Positions 1 through 7,650 of a stretch of 23,671 bases of DNA are shown here, piece by piece. The translations under genes were made by a program, and so were the position numbers. The stretch covers positions 1-23,671 of the forward strand of contig JAUYGA010000195.1 of NCBI GenBank assembly GCA_030690755.1, written 5' to 3'. The notes under the pieces are model-generated. The model did not search any database, was not told the origin of the DNA, and saw only the letters and a program-made list of their open reading frames with translations. Position 1 is the stretch's first letter; each line of letters begins with the position of its first letter. The stretch comes from Nanobdellota archaeon (GTDB taxonomy: Archaea > Nanobdellota > Nanobdellia > Woesearchaeales > JAUYGA01).

Positions 1-415
1 TCTTACGGGCGCGGATGGTTTGCTTGATACTAGCTATTATGAGAGTATGACTGGCTCGCATCTTGGTGTTTTTCCTTCTTATTATGAGCCGTGGGGTTAT
101 ACTCCTCTTGAGGCAGCGGCTTTAGGTGTTCCGTCTGTCACAACAGATCTTGCAGGTTTTGGAAGATATATTCAGGCAGGGTCTGCTCAGAAAAAGAATC
201 CTGGTGTATTTGTTCTAAAAAGATATGGTGTTAGTGAAGAAAAAGTTATTGAAGAGCTTGCTAATACTTTTTATCTATTCGCAATGTTGTCAAAGGAAGA
301 TCGCATAAAGAATAAGATTGAAGCAAAGCATGTTGCGAGTCATGCTGATTGGAATATTTTTGTTAAAAATTATATTGATGCTCATAATTTGGCAGTTGAT
401 AGAGTTTACAAATAG
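1..415 (+). CDS. Glycogen synthase, GT3-type, C-terminal part (5' truncated)
   Basis: The reading frame is open at the left edge of the window, so only about the last 138 residues are present; no start codon belongs to this piece. The stretch FPSYYEPWGYTPLEAAALG followed by PSVTTDLAGFG matches the C-terminal Rossmann domain of eukaryotic-type (GT3) glycogen synthases, which in that family reads EPWGYTPAEC...G.PS.TTNLSGFG. The Glu of EPWGY lies in the sugar-nucleotide site. Known for the family: transfer of glucose from a nucleotide sugar to the non-reducing end of an alpha-1,4-glucan in the cytoplasm. The downstream GalT-like and debranching genes support a glycogen cluster. The gene ends four bases before a large foldable element that may end the transcript. 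The family call is firm; donor preference (UDP- or ADP-glucose) cannot be told from this part. Confidence 0.9.
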   Translation, partial: LTGADGLLDTSYYESMTGSHLGVFPSYYEPWGYTPLEAAALGVPSVTTDLAGFGRYIQAGSAQKKNPGVFVLKRYGVSEEKVIEELANTFYLFAMLSKEDRIKNKIEAKHVASHADWNIFVKNYIDAHNLAVDRVYK

Positions 416-418
416 ATT

Positions 419-620
419 GCTCTGTAGAAAATGCAGGCAGCGTCAACTCGCAAAACTCCTTCGATGGAAACATCAAAGAAGGTCAGGGGGACGCCCCGGT
501 CAGTTGTGAGCGAGTTCGCAACGAGCTCACTCGCAGGTCACTGGGCCTGACCGTTTTTTCGAATTTAATGGCGCGAGTTTTACCGACGCTGTCCGAACGA
601 AGTGAGATTTTTTACAGAGC
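419..620 (+). ncRNA. Putative structured element, copy 1 (3'-UTR RNA, terminator or MITE-like repeat)
   Basis: The ends form a 14-bp helix, 419-432 with 607-620 (GCTCTGTAGAAAAT / ATTTTTTACAGAGC, one G-U). Inside it AGCGTC 439-444 pairs GACGCT 585-590, AACTCGC 445-451 pairs GCGAGTT 573-579, and 458-482 makes a hairpin (CCTTCGATG / CATC..GAAGG) capped by GAAA. GGTCAGG 481-487 pairs CCTGACC 546-552 around smaller hairpins (GGGG-acg-CCCC at 487-497; GTGAGC 506-511 with GCTCAC 525-530), and a T-run follows. The block CCGAACGAAGTGAGATTT (593-610) recurs exactly in the second copy at 3545-3706. It starts four bases after the glycogen synthase stop and ends before a TATA-like box for the next gene. 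It could be a 3'-UTR RNA or terminator, or a small mobile repeat; I see no target-site duplication. Confidence 0.6.
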
Positions 621-650
621 TAAGTGGTACTGTAATAATTTATAGGGTGC

Positions 651-660
651 TTTTAAATAA
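651..660 (+). promoter_or_regulatory. Likely TATA box for the GalT-like gene
   Basis: TTTTAAATAA lies about 30-38 bases before the start codon at 689. Archaeal initiation about 25 bases downstream of the box centre would give a leader of under ten bases. This fits a separate transcript from that of the glycogen synthase. Confidence 0.45.
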
Positions 661-688
661 TAGAATTGTTTTGCAAGGTTGTTAAAAA

Positions 689-1666
689 ATGGAATTGCGC
701 AAGGATTATTTTCTGGATCGTTGGATTATCCTCTCTGAGAAACGTAAAGACCGGCCTAGACAATTTAAGAGGGAGCATAAAAAGGAAGATAATCATAGTG
801 CTTGTGTTTTTTGTCCTGGTAATGAATCTCTTACTCCGACAGAAATAGGACGAGTGCCGAGCTCATCAAATGTCTCTGCTTCTGCAGTTCCAAATACTGC
901 ATGGCAGATGCGTTGGTTTGCCAATAAATTTGCTTTTGTTTCAAGCGAGGAAAATCCCAAAGTTGTTTCTGATGGTAAGTTTTTCACATACGGCGGAGCT
1001 TATGGTTTTCATGAAGTTGTTGTTGAAACACCCAGTCATGACTTGCAGCTGTGGGATTTGCAGAAAGCTGATGTTGAAAAATTATTGGAAATCTATAAGG
1101 GCAGGGTTGAAGAGCTGATTAAAAAGCCAAGCATAAATTATGTTGTTATCTTTAAGAATCACGGTCCTGAAGGCGGAACATCTCTTGTTCATAGTCATAC
1201 TCAGGTTGTTGCATTTTCGCATATTCCTCCGTTGGTCAGGGAAAAGATAGATGCAGCAGCCAAGCATACAGGATGTCCTTATTGCAAGATTTATGAGGTC
1301 GAGAATAAGAGTCCAAGAAAATGTTTTGAAAACAGCCATGCGCTCGCTTTTGCTCCTTTTGCATCCCGCTTTAATTATGAGTTATGGATTATGCCTCAAA
1401 GACATGTTAAGACTTTCAATGATTTGACAAAAGATGAGATTTCTGCATTGGCCGAACTAATCCATGGTGCGCTTTCAAAGCTTAAAGCGCTTGATGCCTC
1501 ATACAACATGTTGTTTTTCTATTCTCCTGATAGTGATGATTTGCATTTCCATATCGAGATAACGCCAAGGCTTGCTACATGGGCAGGTTTTGAGTTTTTG
1601 ACTGATGTCATAGTTAACTCGGTAAGTCCTGAAACTGCAGCAAAATTTTACAGGAATGAACTTTAA
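689..1666 (+). CDS. galT: Galactose-1-phosphate uridylyltransferase family protein (GalT-like)
   Basis: 325 residues, near the usual GalT length. The N-terminus (LRKDYFLDRWIILSEKR, then a CxxC at C39/C42 followed by PGNE) is typical of the family. The active-site motif is H168-S-H170-T-Q172, matching the family HPHGQ in which the second His carries the uridylyl group; it is preceded by NHGPEGGTSL. A second CxxC (C196-P-Y-C199) begins the C-terminal HIT-like half, and a later LHFHIEITPR resembles the closing HxHxE region. Known for the family: UMP transfer between hexose-1-phosphates. Between glycogen synthase and debranching enzyme it may supply the nucleotide sugar donor or recycle glucose-1-phosphate; nucleotide-glucose phosphorylases share this fold, so the exact substrate is uncertain. 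The stop codon abuts the next start codon, so the two genes are probably co-translated. Only weak AAGGT precedes the start. Confidence 0.85.
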   Translation: MELRKDYFLDRWIILSEKRKDRPRQFKREHKKEDNHSACVFCPGNESLTPTEIGRVPSSSNVSASAVPNTAWQMRWFANKFAFVSSEENPKVVSDGKFFTYGGAYGFHEVVVETPSHDLQLWDLQKADVEKLLEIYKGRVEELIKKPSINYVVIFKNHGPEGGTSLVHSHTQVVAFSHIPPLVREKIDAAAKHTGCPYCKIYEVENKSPRKCFENSHALAFAPFASRFNYELWIMPQRHVKTFNDLTKDEISALAELIHGALSKLKALDASYNMLFFYSPDSDDLHFHIEITPRLATWAGFEFLTDVIVNSVSPETAAKFYRNEL

Positions 1667-3538
1667 ATGATTAAGAGCGTTATTGAAAAGTTGAAGGGGT
1701 ATCAAATGAAAGAGCATGTTGTTGAAAAAGACCTTAATCAGAATGCCTTTCTTCTGACAAATAGGCATGGTGGTTATGCTTTGTTTTCAGGCAGGCAGAT
1801 CAGCAGGTTTTTTGGGCTTTATTTCAATTCCGGTTTCAGGATGTTTAAGATATTGGAGAACATCATAATAAAAGATTCTTCGGAACTTGTCAGTCTTAAA
1901 TTAGATAACTTGTCTGCTGAAAGAAAAAGGTCCGATGGTGTTCATGAGAATTTTTTCATGCCTTTTGGGAGGAATGCGCTTGTTTATGAGCTCAGTTCTG
2001 AGAAGGATTTAGAGTTTGTTTTTGATATTCGCGAAAGTTATGATAACAGAAATTTTGGCCGCTATTACAATATCTCGCGGTTTAAGAATAAGATTGTTAT
2101 TTCTTATACAAAAAAGAAGGATTATCGTGATTATAACGGCAATGCTGGCGCTGCAGATGGCAAAAATCAGGGCGAAGATGAATACACAGTCCACGCTTGC
2201 ATTGCTTTTCCTGATGAGAATTTTTATTATGAAAAAGCAGAGCAGTGGTTCCCTGTAGAGTATGATATGGACAAAAAGCGAAATTCTTCGCCGTGGGGGA
2301 AATATGTTTTCAATGCATTTTCTGCAAAGACATCTAGGTGTGTGGTTTCTTTTGGCAGTTCGAGAAAGGAGGCAATAAGCGAAGCAGATTATGTCTTGTC
2401 AAACCTTGATAATTTGAAATTAAAACAACGCGAATTTTACATCTCGTATTCACTTCGGAAAAAAATCTTGCATGAGAACCAGCTTACTGCTTTCAAATTT
2501 TCGCTTAATGCGGTCCATAATCTTTCCAGCATAATTGATGATTCTGCAGGAATCTATGCAGGCCTTCCTTGGTTTTTCCAGTTCTGGTCAAGAGATGAGG
2601 CAATCAGTTTGCAGGCATTATTCTTGTCAGGCGCTTTGACATTCTCAAAGGATGTTGTTATGAGGCAGTTGGAGATGATTGATGATAAGGGTTTTTTGTT
2701 TGGTCAGTATCCTAAGAATTCAATTGTTAGCGCAGACGCTCTTGGCTGGCTCTGCAAAAGGATACATCAGAATCTTCACAAGTTTAGTAATGAAGAAAAA
2801 GAGATTATTTATTCAAAGATAAAATCGGCAGCTGACTTGCTTTTTAAGAATTCAACTAGTGATTGCATTGCATTTAATCATCCGAAAACAACTTGGATGG
2901 ACACTGATTTCAAGGGAGATTCACGCGCAGGAGCAAGAATCGAGATTCAGGCAATGCGTTTAATCATGTATAGGCTTCTTCATGATTTGTCTGTAAACGA
3001 TATTCATAAGAAGTTTTATTCAAACCTTGAACAGAAGACAAAACAGAAGGTTAAAGATGCTTTCTGGAATGGAAAATATCTGAAGGATGGCGCTGACGAT
3101 GAGACAATAAGGCCTAATGTTTTTATTGCTTATTATATCTATCCTGAGCTTCTTGGTAATTTGGAATGGAAAATTTGTTTTGAGAACTGCTTGAAAGCAT
3201 TATGGCTTGATTGGGGAGGGATTTCGTCTATTGACAAAAAAAGTCATTTGTTTTGCGATACTCATACTGGAGAGGATCCGAGATCATATCATCGCGGCGA
3301 TTCATGGTACTGGATCAATAATCTTGCAGCGCTTTGCATGTTTAAGCTTGATAAGGAAATGTTTGCAAAAAACATACATGCGATTCTAGATGCGAGTACT
3401 AGAGAAATACTTAATCATGGTGCGATTGGCTATCATGCAGAGCTCAGTTCTGCAAAGGAACAGAAATCTCAGGGTTGTTTGGCTCAGGCATGGAGTTCTG
3501 CAATGTTTGTTGAGCTTGTTGATGAGATGTTTAAGTGA
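1667..3538 (+). CDS. Glycogen debranching enzyme, amylo-alpha-1,6-glucosidase (GH133-type)
   Basis: 623 residues. The N-terminal beta-rich part contains NRHGGYALFSG and RFFGLYF, as in archaeal and bacterial debranching enzymes. The C-terminal (alpha/alpha)6 catalytic part has WFFQFWSRDEA (W302 to E311), WMDTDFKGDSRAGARIEIQA, and DTHTGEDPRSYHRGDSWYW (about 532-549), which carry the conserved acids of amylo-alpha-1,6-glucosidases. Known role: hydrolysis of alpha-1,6-linked glucose at branch points of glycogen in the cytoplasm. The start codon immediately follows the GalT-like stop, implying one operon. A lysine-rich stretch near residues 145-165 (KKKDYRDYNGNAGAADGKN) looks like a lineage-specific insertion. 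No signal peptide is visible. Seven bases after the stop a second foldable element begins. Confidence 0.9.
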   Translation: MIKSVIEKLKGYQMKEHVVEKDLNQNAFLLTNRHGGYALFSGRQISRFFGLYFNSGFRMFKILENIIIKDSSELVSLKLDNLSAERKRSDGVHENFFMPFGRNALVYELSSEKDLEFVFDIRESYDNRNFGRYYNISRFKNKIVISYTKKKDYRDYNGNAGAADGKNQGEDEYTVHACIAFPDENFYYEKAEQWFPVEYDMDKKRNSSPWGKYVFNAFSAKTSRCVVSFGSSRKEAISEADYVLSNLDNLKLKQREFYISYSLRKKILHENQLTAFKFSLNAVHNLSSIIDDSAGIYAGLPWFFQFWSRDEAISLQALFLSGALTFSKDVVMRQLEMIDDKGFLFGQYPKNSIVSADALGWLCKRIHQNLHKFSNEEKEIIYSKIKSAADLLFKNSTSDCIAFNHPKTTWMDTDFKGDSRAGARIEIQAMRLIMYRLLHDLSVNDIHKKFYSNLEQKTKQKVKDAFWNGKYLKDGADDETIRPNVFIAYYIYPELLGNLEWKICFENCLKALWLDWGGISSIDKKSHLFCDTHTGEDPRSYHRGDSWYWINNLAALCMFKLDKEMFAKNIHAILDASTREILNHGAIGYHAELSSAKEQKSQGCLAQAWSSAMFVELVDEMFK

Positions 3539-3544
3539 TAATGA

Positions 3545-3706
3545 GCTCTGTCCTAAATAAAGGTTAGCATCAATTTACGAGCACCTATTATTTCAAGTAG
3601 CTACGCTGACAAGGGGATGCTCCCTACGGGAATGTCAGCTTGTCAAGAAACACATGAAAGGTGCGAGTCGATGCTAACCCGAACGAAGTGAGATTTAGGA
3701 CAGAGC
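3545..3706 (+). ncRNA. Putative structured element, copy 2
   Basis: A perfect 14-bp terminal helix joins 3545-3558 (GCTCTGTCCTAAAT) to 3693-3706. GGTTAGCATC 3562-3571 pairs perfectly with 3670-3679, GCACCT 3581-3586 with AGGTGC 3659-3664, and GCTGACA 3605-3611 with TGTCAGC 3633-3639, enclosing GGGA-tgc-TCCC. The 18-base block CCGAACGAAGTGAGATTT (3679-3696) is identical to copy 1 and sits in the same place between the 3' strands of the outer two helices. Relative to copy 1, three consecutive outer-helix bases differ on the 5' strand and the partner bases differ to match, and one inner pair has changed from G-C to A-T. It fills the gap between two converging genes and may end the glycogen transcript. 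Confidence 0.6.
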
Positions 3707-3735
3707 CAGCAACGTTTTTATTTTTTTAAAAGAAT

Positions 3736-6700
3736 TCATCTATATCTTTTTCCAGGCATTAAGAATTTTCTTAAGTTTTCTCTGTAGTTTGGTTCTGGCT
3801 TGTATGCTTGTTCTAACAAGGCAGACAAATCAAATAATTCAAAGTTGGTTATGATGGAATTGTTGTTTGAATTGTTATTTGTTGGAAATATGTTTGAATA
3901 TCTTTGATTATTACTGTCGTTGTAGTTGTTATCCTTATTTTTGTTGCTTTTTTTGGTTACATCATATTGTTTTGAGAAAAAATCCAGCAGCTTAAGTCTA
4001 TATTCTATTTCTTTGTTGATTCCAGGGGTGTCTATCTTTTTGGATACAGGCAAAAATTCAAGTATATCTACGAGCATTTTGAAGTCTAGGTCAGAATCTT
4101 GGTGATTATTAATTCCAGACGCTTGTCCTTTTTTCACTCTGAGGAATAGGTTTGCTCTGTTATCAATCTCTCCTATCATCTGTCCCTGTTTTATTTTTTC
4201 TCCATTGTTTAGTTTGCTGTATATTCCTTCATATTGCGCTGCATAACTGCCATTTTTTGTTTCATAGTTTATTACAAGAGTTCCCCATTCCTTGTTAGAG
4301 TAAGCGACTGTGCCATTATATGAAGCCAAAACATCTGTGCCTTCTTCAGATCTTATCTGCGTGACGCTTCTTTCTGTAACTTTTTCATTTCCTGTTTTGT
4401 AGAAGATAAATTTTCCTTTTCTTGTTGGCCAATCTTTTTGATAGCAGTCCTGTCCGTTTTCTGTTATGCATCTGTCGTCTATTGTTACTGCTTTGACTGT
4501 TCCGCTGGTTATTATTCCGTTTTTGTTTTTTATTGGTTTTTTTGATACTTCAAGATTGCTGTTTGTTACATCGACTTGCGCAGAAACTATCTGGTTGCCG
4601 AGCATTATTATCTTGTAATGGAAGTCCATGTTTATTCTGTCGAAGTCAACTTCTGGCATCATTGTTCTTATTTCCGATAATTGAGCGTCATTCATGCCCT
4701 GCCTGTTCCAGGAGGTTATGAATGGCCCTCTTTTTATTGTGTCTTCGACAATTTTTGCTTGGATGAATTTTTTCCAGGTTTTTATGTAAACTTGTTCTTT
4801 CGGTTCATTGTTGTTTTGATCAAGTAATCTGAAGGCAGCTATATCCTTCCCGTCTTTTAGATATGACAGATTTTTCATTCCAAAAGGGTTTTGTTCTGCG
4901 CTCCAAGAATAATGCTTTATTAGTTCGCCGAAACAGCTTTTTTCGTCATTTTTCTCTCTACATCTTTTATAGTGTATATCAAACCCTTCTGTTGTTTGTT
5001 CTGCTCTTAAGAATTTCAGATAACCTTCTCCTTTCATAATATCTTTTATCAGGTTAAGCAGTTCTTTTTTGAAGCTTTTGTCTTTTTCTCCGTTCTTTGT
5101 CTCTCCTGTATCTTCTATCCCTAATGTTCTGAATAGCTGTGCCAGTTCGTCTATATTTTTACCTTTATGGTTGTTTATTATGTCTGTCAGATATCCTTTG
5201 TTTGTTACTATGTTAATGTTGTTTTTGTTATATCCAACTTTATCCGGAGTATAGGATGTTTCATAGATTGTCGGAGAAAAGTTTTCTTGGAAACGATCAT
5301 CAAAGCTTTTGAATTCTTTTTTTGGTGTTTTTGCTTGCATTGTTACTCTTTTTATGAATTCGACATGCGCTGGTTGTGATGCTCTTCCGCCTGTCAAGCT
5401 TGCTCCGAGTTCTCTTGCAGCGTCGCCATATCCGAAGTAAGTTGTTACAGCCAGGGGGAAACCTTCATCTGTGTCTGATATGATACAAGTGAGTCCGACC
5501 ATTCTTGATTGTGTTTCTGTTCCTGTTTTGCATCCAAGATTTGGCGCTCCTTTATACTGGTGTTTTTTTGCATCATATCTTGTGTTGTATTTAGGTTTTA
5601 TTTTTGTGTCCTTGAAATGTTGTTCCTCAAGCACTCTGCTGAGTCCAGGGACAGTTCCTCCATCAAGCGGTACGCGCTGCATCATATTCATCATATCTGT
5701 GATTGTTTGTTTGCTCCACATCCTCTTTCCTTTTGGCTTTCTGTTATCTATCAGGATTTTGCCGTTTTTGTCTTCGACATATTCGATGAATGTCGTAGGA
5801 AAATGATATCCGTTCTGTAATGATGCGATTGCTGTGACAAGTTCCATCGGGCTTATGTCTCCTGCGCCTAATGCAAATTGCGGGTTTGGTATTAGTGGTC
5901 CTTCTGCTCCGAGAAGATAGTATTTTTGTATCACATTGGCGATGCCTGCATCAAGCATTATCCTTACAGCTGGTCTGTTGACAGACTTTTGCAGCGCATC
6001 TCGTACGCTTATCGCTCCGACTGACTGGCCGTGGTAATTGACGAAACATTTTTCATTATAACATACTGCCGAATCTGAGATTATGCTGTCTGGTGTCAGT
6101 ACTTTTCTTTCGAGCGCTTCAGCATATATTGGCGGTTTGACTCCTGATCCAAGCTGTCTTTTTCCGTTTGAAAAGAAGAACTCGCTTGTTTTCCAATCTC
6201 TTGCGCCGACAAATCCTTTGACATAACCTGTTTGCGGGTCTATTGCAATCAATGTCCCTTCATATTTTATCGGAACTCTTTTTTTGTTGCCATTTTCATC
6301 TGTGATTTCTTTGTAATAGACTTTTATGAGTTTGTCATTATGTTCAAAACCTATCTTCATTGCGGCCTCTGCAGCTTCTTGGACCTTTGAGTCTATTGTA
6401 GTGTGTACCAGTATTCCGTCAGTGTATATTCTTTCTCCAAGTTTTGAGAAAAGTTCCTGTCTTACTGCTTCTGATATGAACGGATGTTTATTCACGATTT
6501 TTGCTTGTGAGAATTTTATAGGTGCGTTCATGTAGTTTAGTATTTTTTCTTTTCCGCCATATGCTTTTTGTATGACTTTTGATTCTGCGATTCTTGCGAG
6601 GGCAATGTTTCTGTGTTCTCTGGCGATATCTGCATCAAGCGAATATCTGGTTGGGTTTTTCAGGAATGATACTAGCATTGCCGCTTCATCCAGGCTTATC

Positions 6701-7350
6701 CCTTTGCATTCTGGTTTTTCAAGATAGTATCTGCAAGCAGAATATATTCCGTATTGGCCATTGCCAAAATAAGCGTATGTGAAGTATAAGTTCATTATTT
6801 CTTCTTTTGAGAATTTCTCGTCAATTGCAAATGAAAGCAGAATATCCTCAATTTTTCTTTTGGCATTTTGTGTTCTGTCGCCTTTTATCATCTTTGCAAG
6901 CTGCATTGTCAGGGTGCTGCCGCCTTGAGTATTTCCGTGCGCATATGTCTCAAAAACCGCTTTTGCCAGTCTTAAGAAGTTTACAGAATCTTTTTTGAAT
7001 TTTTTGTCTTCAAAAGCGATTACAACATCTTCAAGTGGTTTTGGCACTTCTTTTACAAATTCCCTGTTTTCTGTCGTAAAATTTGGGTTGAAACCGCCTA
7101 TTGCTTGGTTGTCTGAAGTGATGATTCTTGCATTATAAGGTAAATTCATATTCTTAAGATATTTTTCCCTGTATTCGGGGATTATTTTGTTTTCCAGTTT
7201 ATTGTTAAAATAAAGAAGTGTGCCTGTGGTTCCTAAAGTCAGAGAGAGTATTCCGGCTACTCCTGTCTTCACAATAGCGCTGGCGCAGCCTATTTTTGGC
7301 TTTTCTGTTTTTCCATTGCCAAGTTTATTTTTCTTTTGAAAGAGCGCCAT
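3736..7350 (-). CDS. Bifunctional class A penicillin-binding protein (GT51 plus transpeptidase) with degenerate M23-like tail
   Basis: 1204 residues, longer than the usual 700-900. A short basic cytoplasmic tail is followed by one membrane segment (about 27-48). The GT51 transglycosylase domain has catalytic Glu114 in AFEDKKF, the QGGSTLTMQLAK motif (142-153) and the FGNGQYGI region. The transpeptidase domain has S402-G-V-K405, S456-V-N458 and K608-T-G-T, so both active sites look intact. Residues about 1000-1075 (GTDVLASYNGTVAYS ... GEKIKQGQMIGEI ... LFLRV) resemble the M23 or lipoyl-like fold but lack the zinc-binding HxH. An Asn-rich linker and a short basic C-terminus follow. Known role: polymerising and cross-linking peptidoglycan outside the membrane. 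In an archaeal-looking genome this is unexpected and suggests transfer from bacteria. No Shine-Dalgarno is evident; a BRE/TATA box lies about 100 bases upstream. Confidence 0.92.
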   Translation of the reverse strand: MALFQKKNKLGNGKTEKPKIGCASAIVKTGVAGILSLTLGTTGTLLYFNNKLENKIIPEYREKYLKNMNLPYNARIITSDNQAIGGFNPNFTTENREFVKEVPKPLEDVVIAFEDKKFKKDSVNFLRLAKAVFETYAHGNTQGGSTLTMQLAKMIKGDRTQNAKRKIEDILLSFAIDEKFSKEEIMNLYFTYAYFGNGQYGIYSACRYYLEKPECKGISLDEAAMLVSFLKNPTRYSLDADIAREHRNIALARIAESKVIQKAYGGKEKILNYMNAPIKFSQAKIVNKHPFISEAVRQELFSKLGERIYTDGILVHTTIDSKVQEAAEAAMKIGFEHNDKLIKVYYKEITDENGNKKRVPIKYEGTLIAIDPQTGYVKGFVGARDWKTSEFFFSNGKRQLGSGVKPPIYAEALERKVLTPDSIISDSAVCYNEKCFVNYHGQSVGAISVRDALQKSVNRPAVRIMLDAGIANVIQKYYLLGAEGPLIPNPQFALGAGDISPMELVTAIASLQNGYHFPTTFIEYVEDKNGKILIDNRKPKGKRMWSKQTITDMMNMMQRVPLDGGTVPGLSRVLEEQHFKDTKIKPKYNTRYDAKKHQYKGAPNLGCKTGTETQSRMVGLTCIISDTDEGFPLAVTTYFGYGDAARELGASLTGGRASQPAHVEFIKRVTMQAKTPKKEFKSFDDRFQENFSPTIYETSYTPDKVGYNKNNINIVTNKGYLTDIINNHKGKNIDELAQLFRTLGIEDTGETKNGEKDKSFKKELLNLIKDIMKGEGYLKFLRAEQTTEGFDIHYKRCREKNDEKSCFGELIKHYSWSAEQNPFGMKNLSYLKDGKDIAAFRLLDQNNNEPKEQVYIKTWKKFIQAKIVEDTIKRGPFITSWNRQGMNDAQLSEIRTMMPEVDFDRINMDFHYKIIMLGNQIVSAQVDVTNSNLEVSKKPIKNKNGIITSGTVKAVTIDDRCITENGQDCYQKDWPTRKGKFIFYKTGNEKVTERSVTQIRSEEGTDVLASYNGTVAYSNKEWGTLVINYETKNGSYAAQYEGIYSKLNNGEKIKQGQMIGEIDNRANLFLRVKKGQASGINNHQDSDLDFKMLVDILEFLPVSKKIDTPGINKEIEYRLKLLDFFSKQYDVTKKSNKNKDNNYNDSNNQRYSNIFPTNNNSNNNSIITNFELFDLSALLEQAYKPEPNYRENLRKFLMPGKRYR

Positions 7351-7650
7351 ATTCAGAGTTTAGATTGATTCTTAGTCCATTAAGGCTGAAGCCATATAGC
7401 TAAAGCTGATTAAACACCTGCTTATTAACTACTTAATAATGGTAAATTGTTTATAAATCTTTCTAAAATCCCTTAGTTTGTTTTGTTTGTTTGATGATGG
7501 CCTCACAGATTAGTTAGACTATAAAAATTAGTGATGGAATAACTTGCGAGGGGTAAACAAAAAACATTAAAGAAAATCTAAACCTTAAAGAATGTGTTTT
7601 TTAGTTTTTTATATTTTTTACTTTTTAAATTATAAAGTTATATGGTTTTA
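7351..7650. other. Intergenic region upstream of the PBP gene
   Basis: It holds the PBP promoter at 7451-7464 and an approximately 79-base leader with only short inverted repeats (for example GGCTTCAGCC on the minus strand). The part from about 7470 to 7650 is AT-rich and follows the 3' end of the 844-residue gene. I see no further gene in it. Confidence 0.5.
7451..7464 (-). promoter_or_regulatory. BRE/TATA promoter of the PBP gene
   Basis: On the minus strand the sequence reads AGAAAGATTTATAA: a purine-rich BRE directly before an archaeal TATA box. The same 14-mer occurs at 11211-11224 and 23206-23219, and a near-copy at 13498-13510. Expected initiation is near 7429. Confidence 0.65.

Noticed and set aside
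5471..5820. Plus-strand ORFs of 103 and 111 residues
   Set aside because: Both are antisense to the PBP transpeptidase domain and rich in Phe, Ser and Cys, as expected for shadows.
7490..7560. Possible box C/D small RNA (TGATGATGG and GTGATGG)
   Set aside because: No CUGA box D is found at a workable distance.
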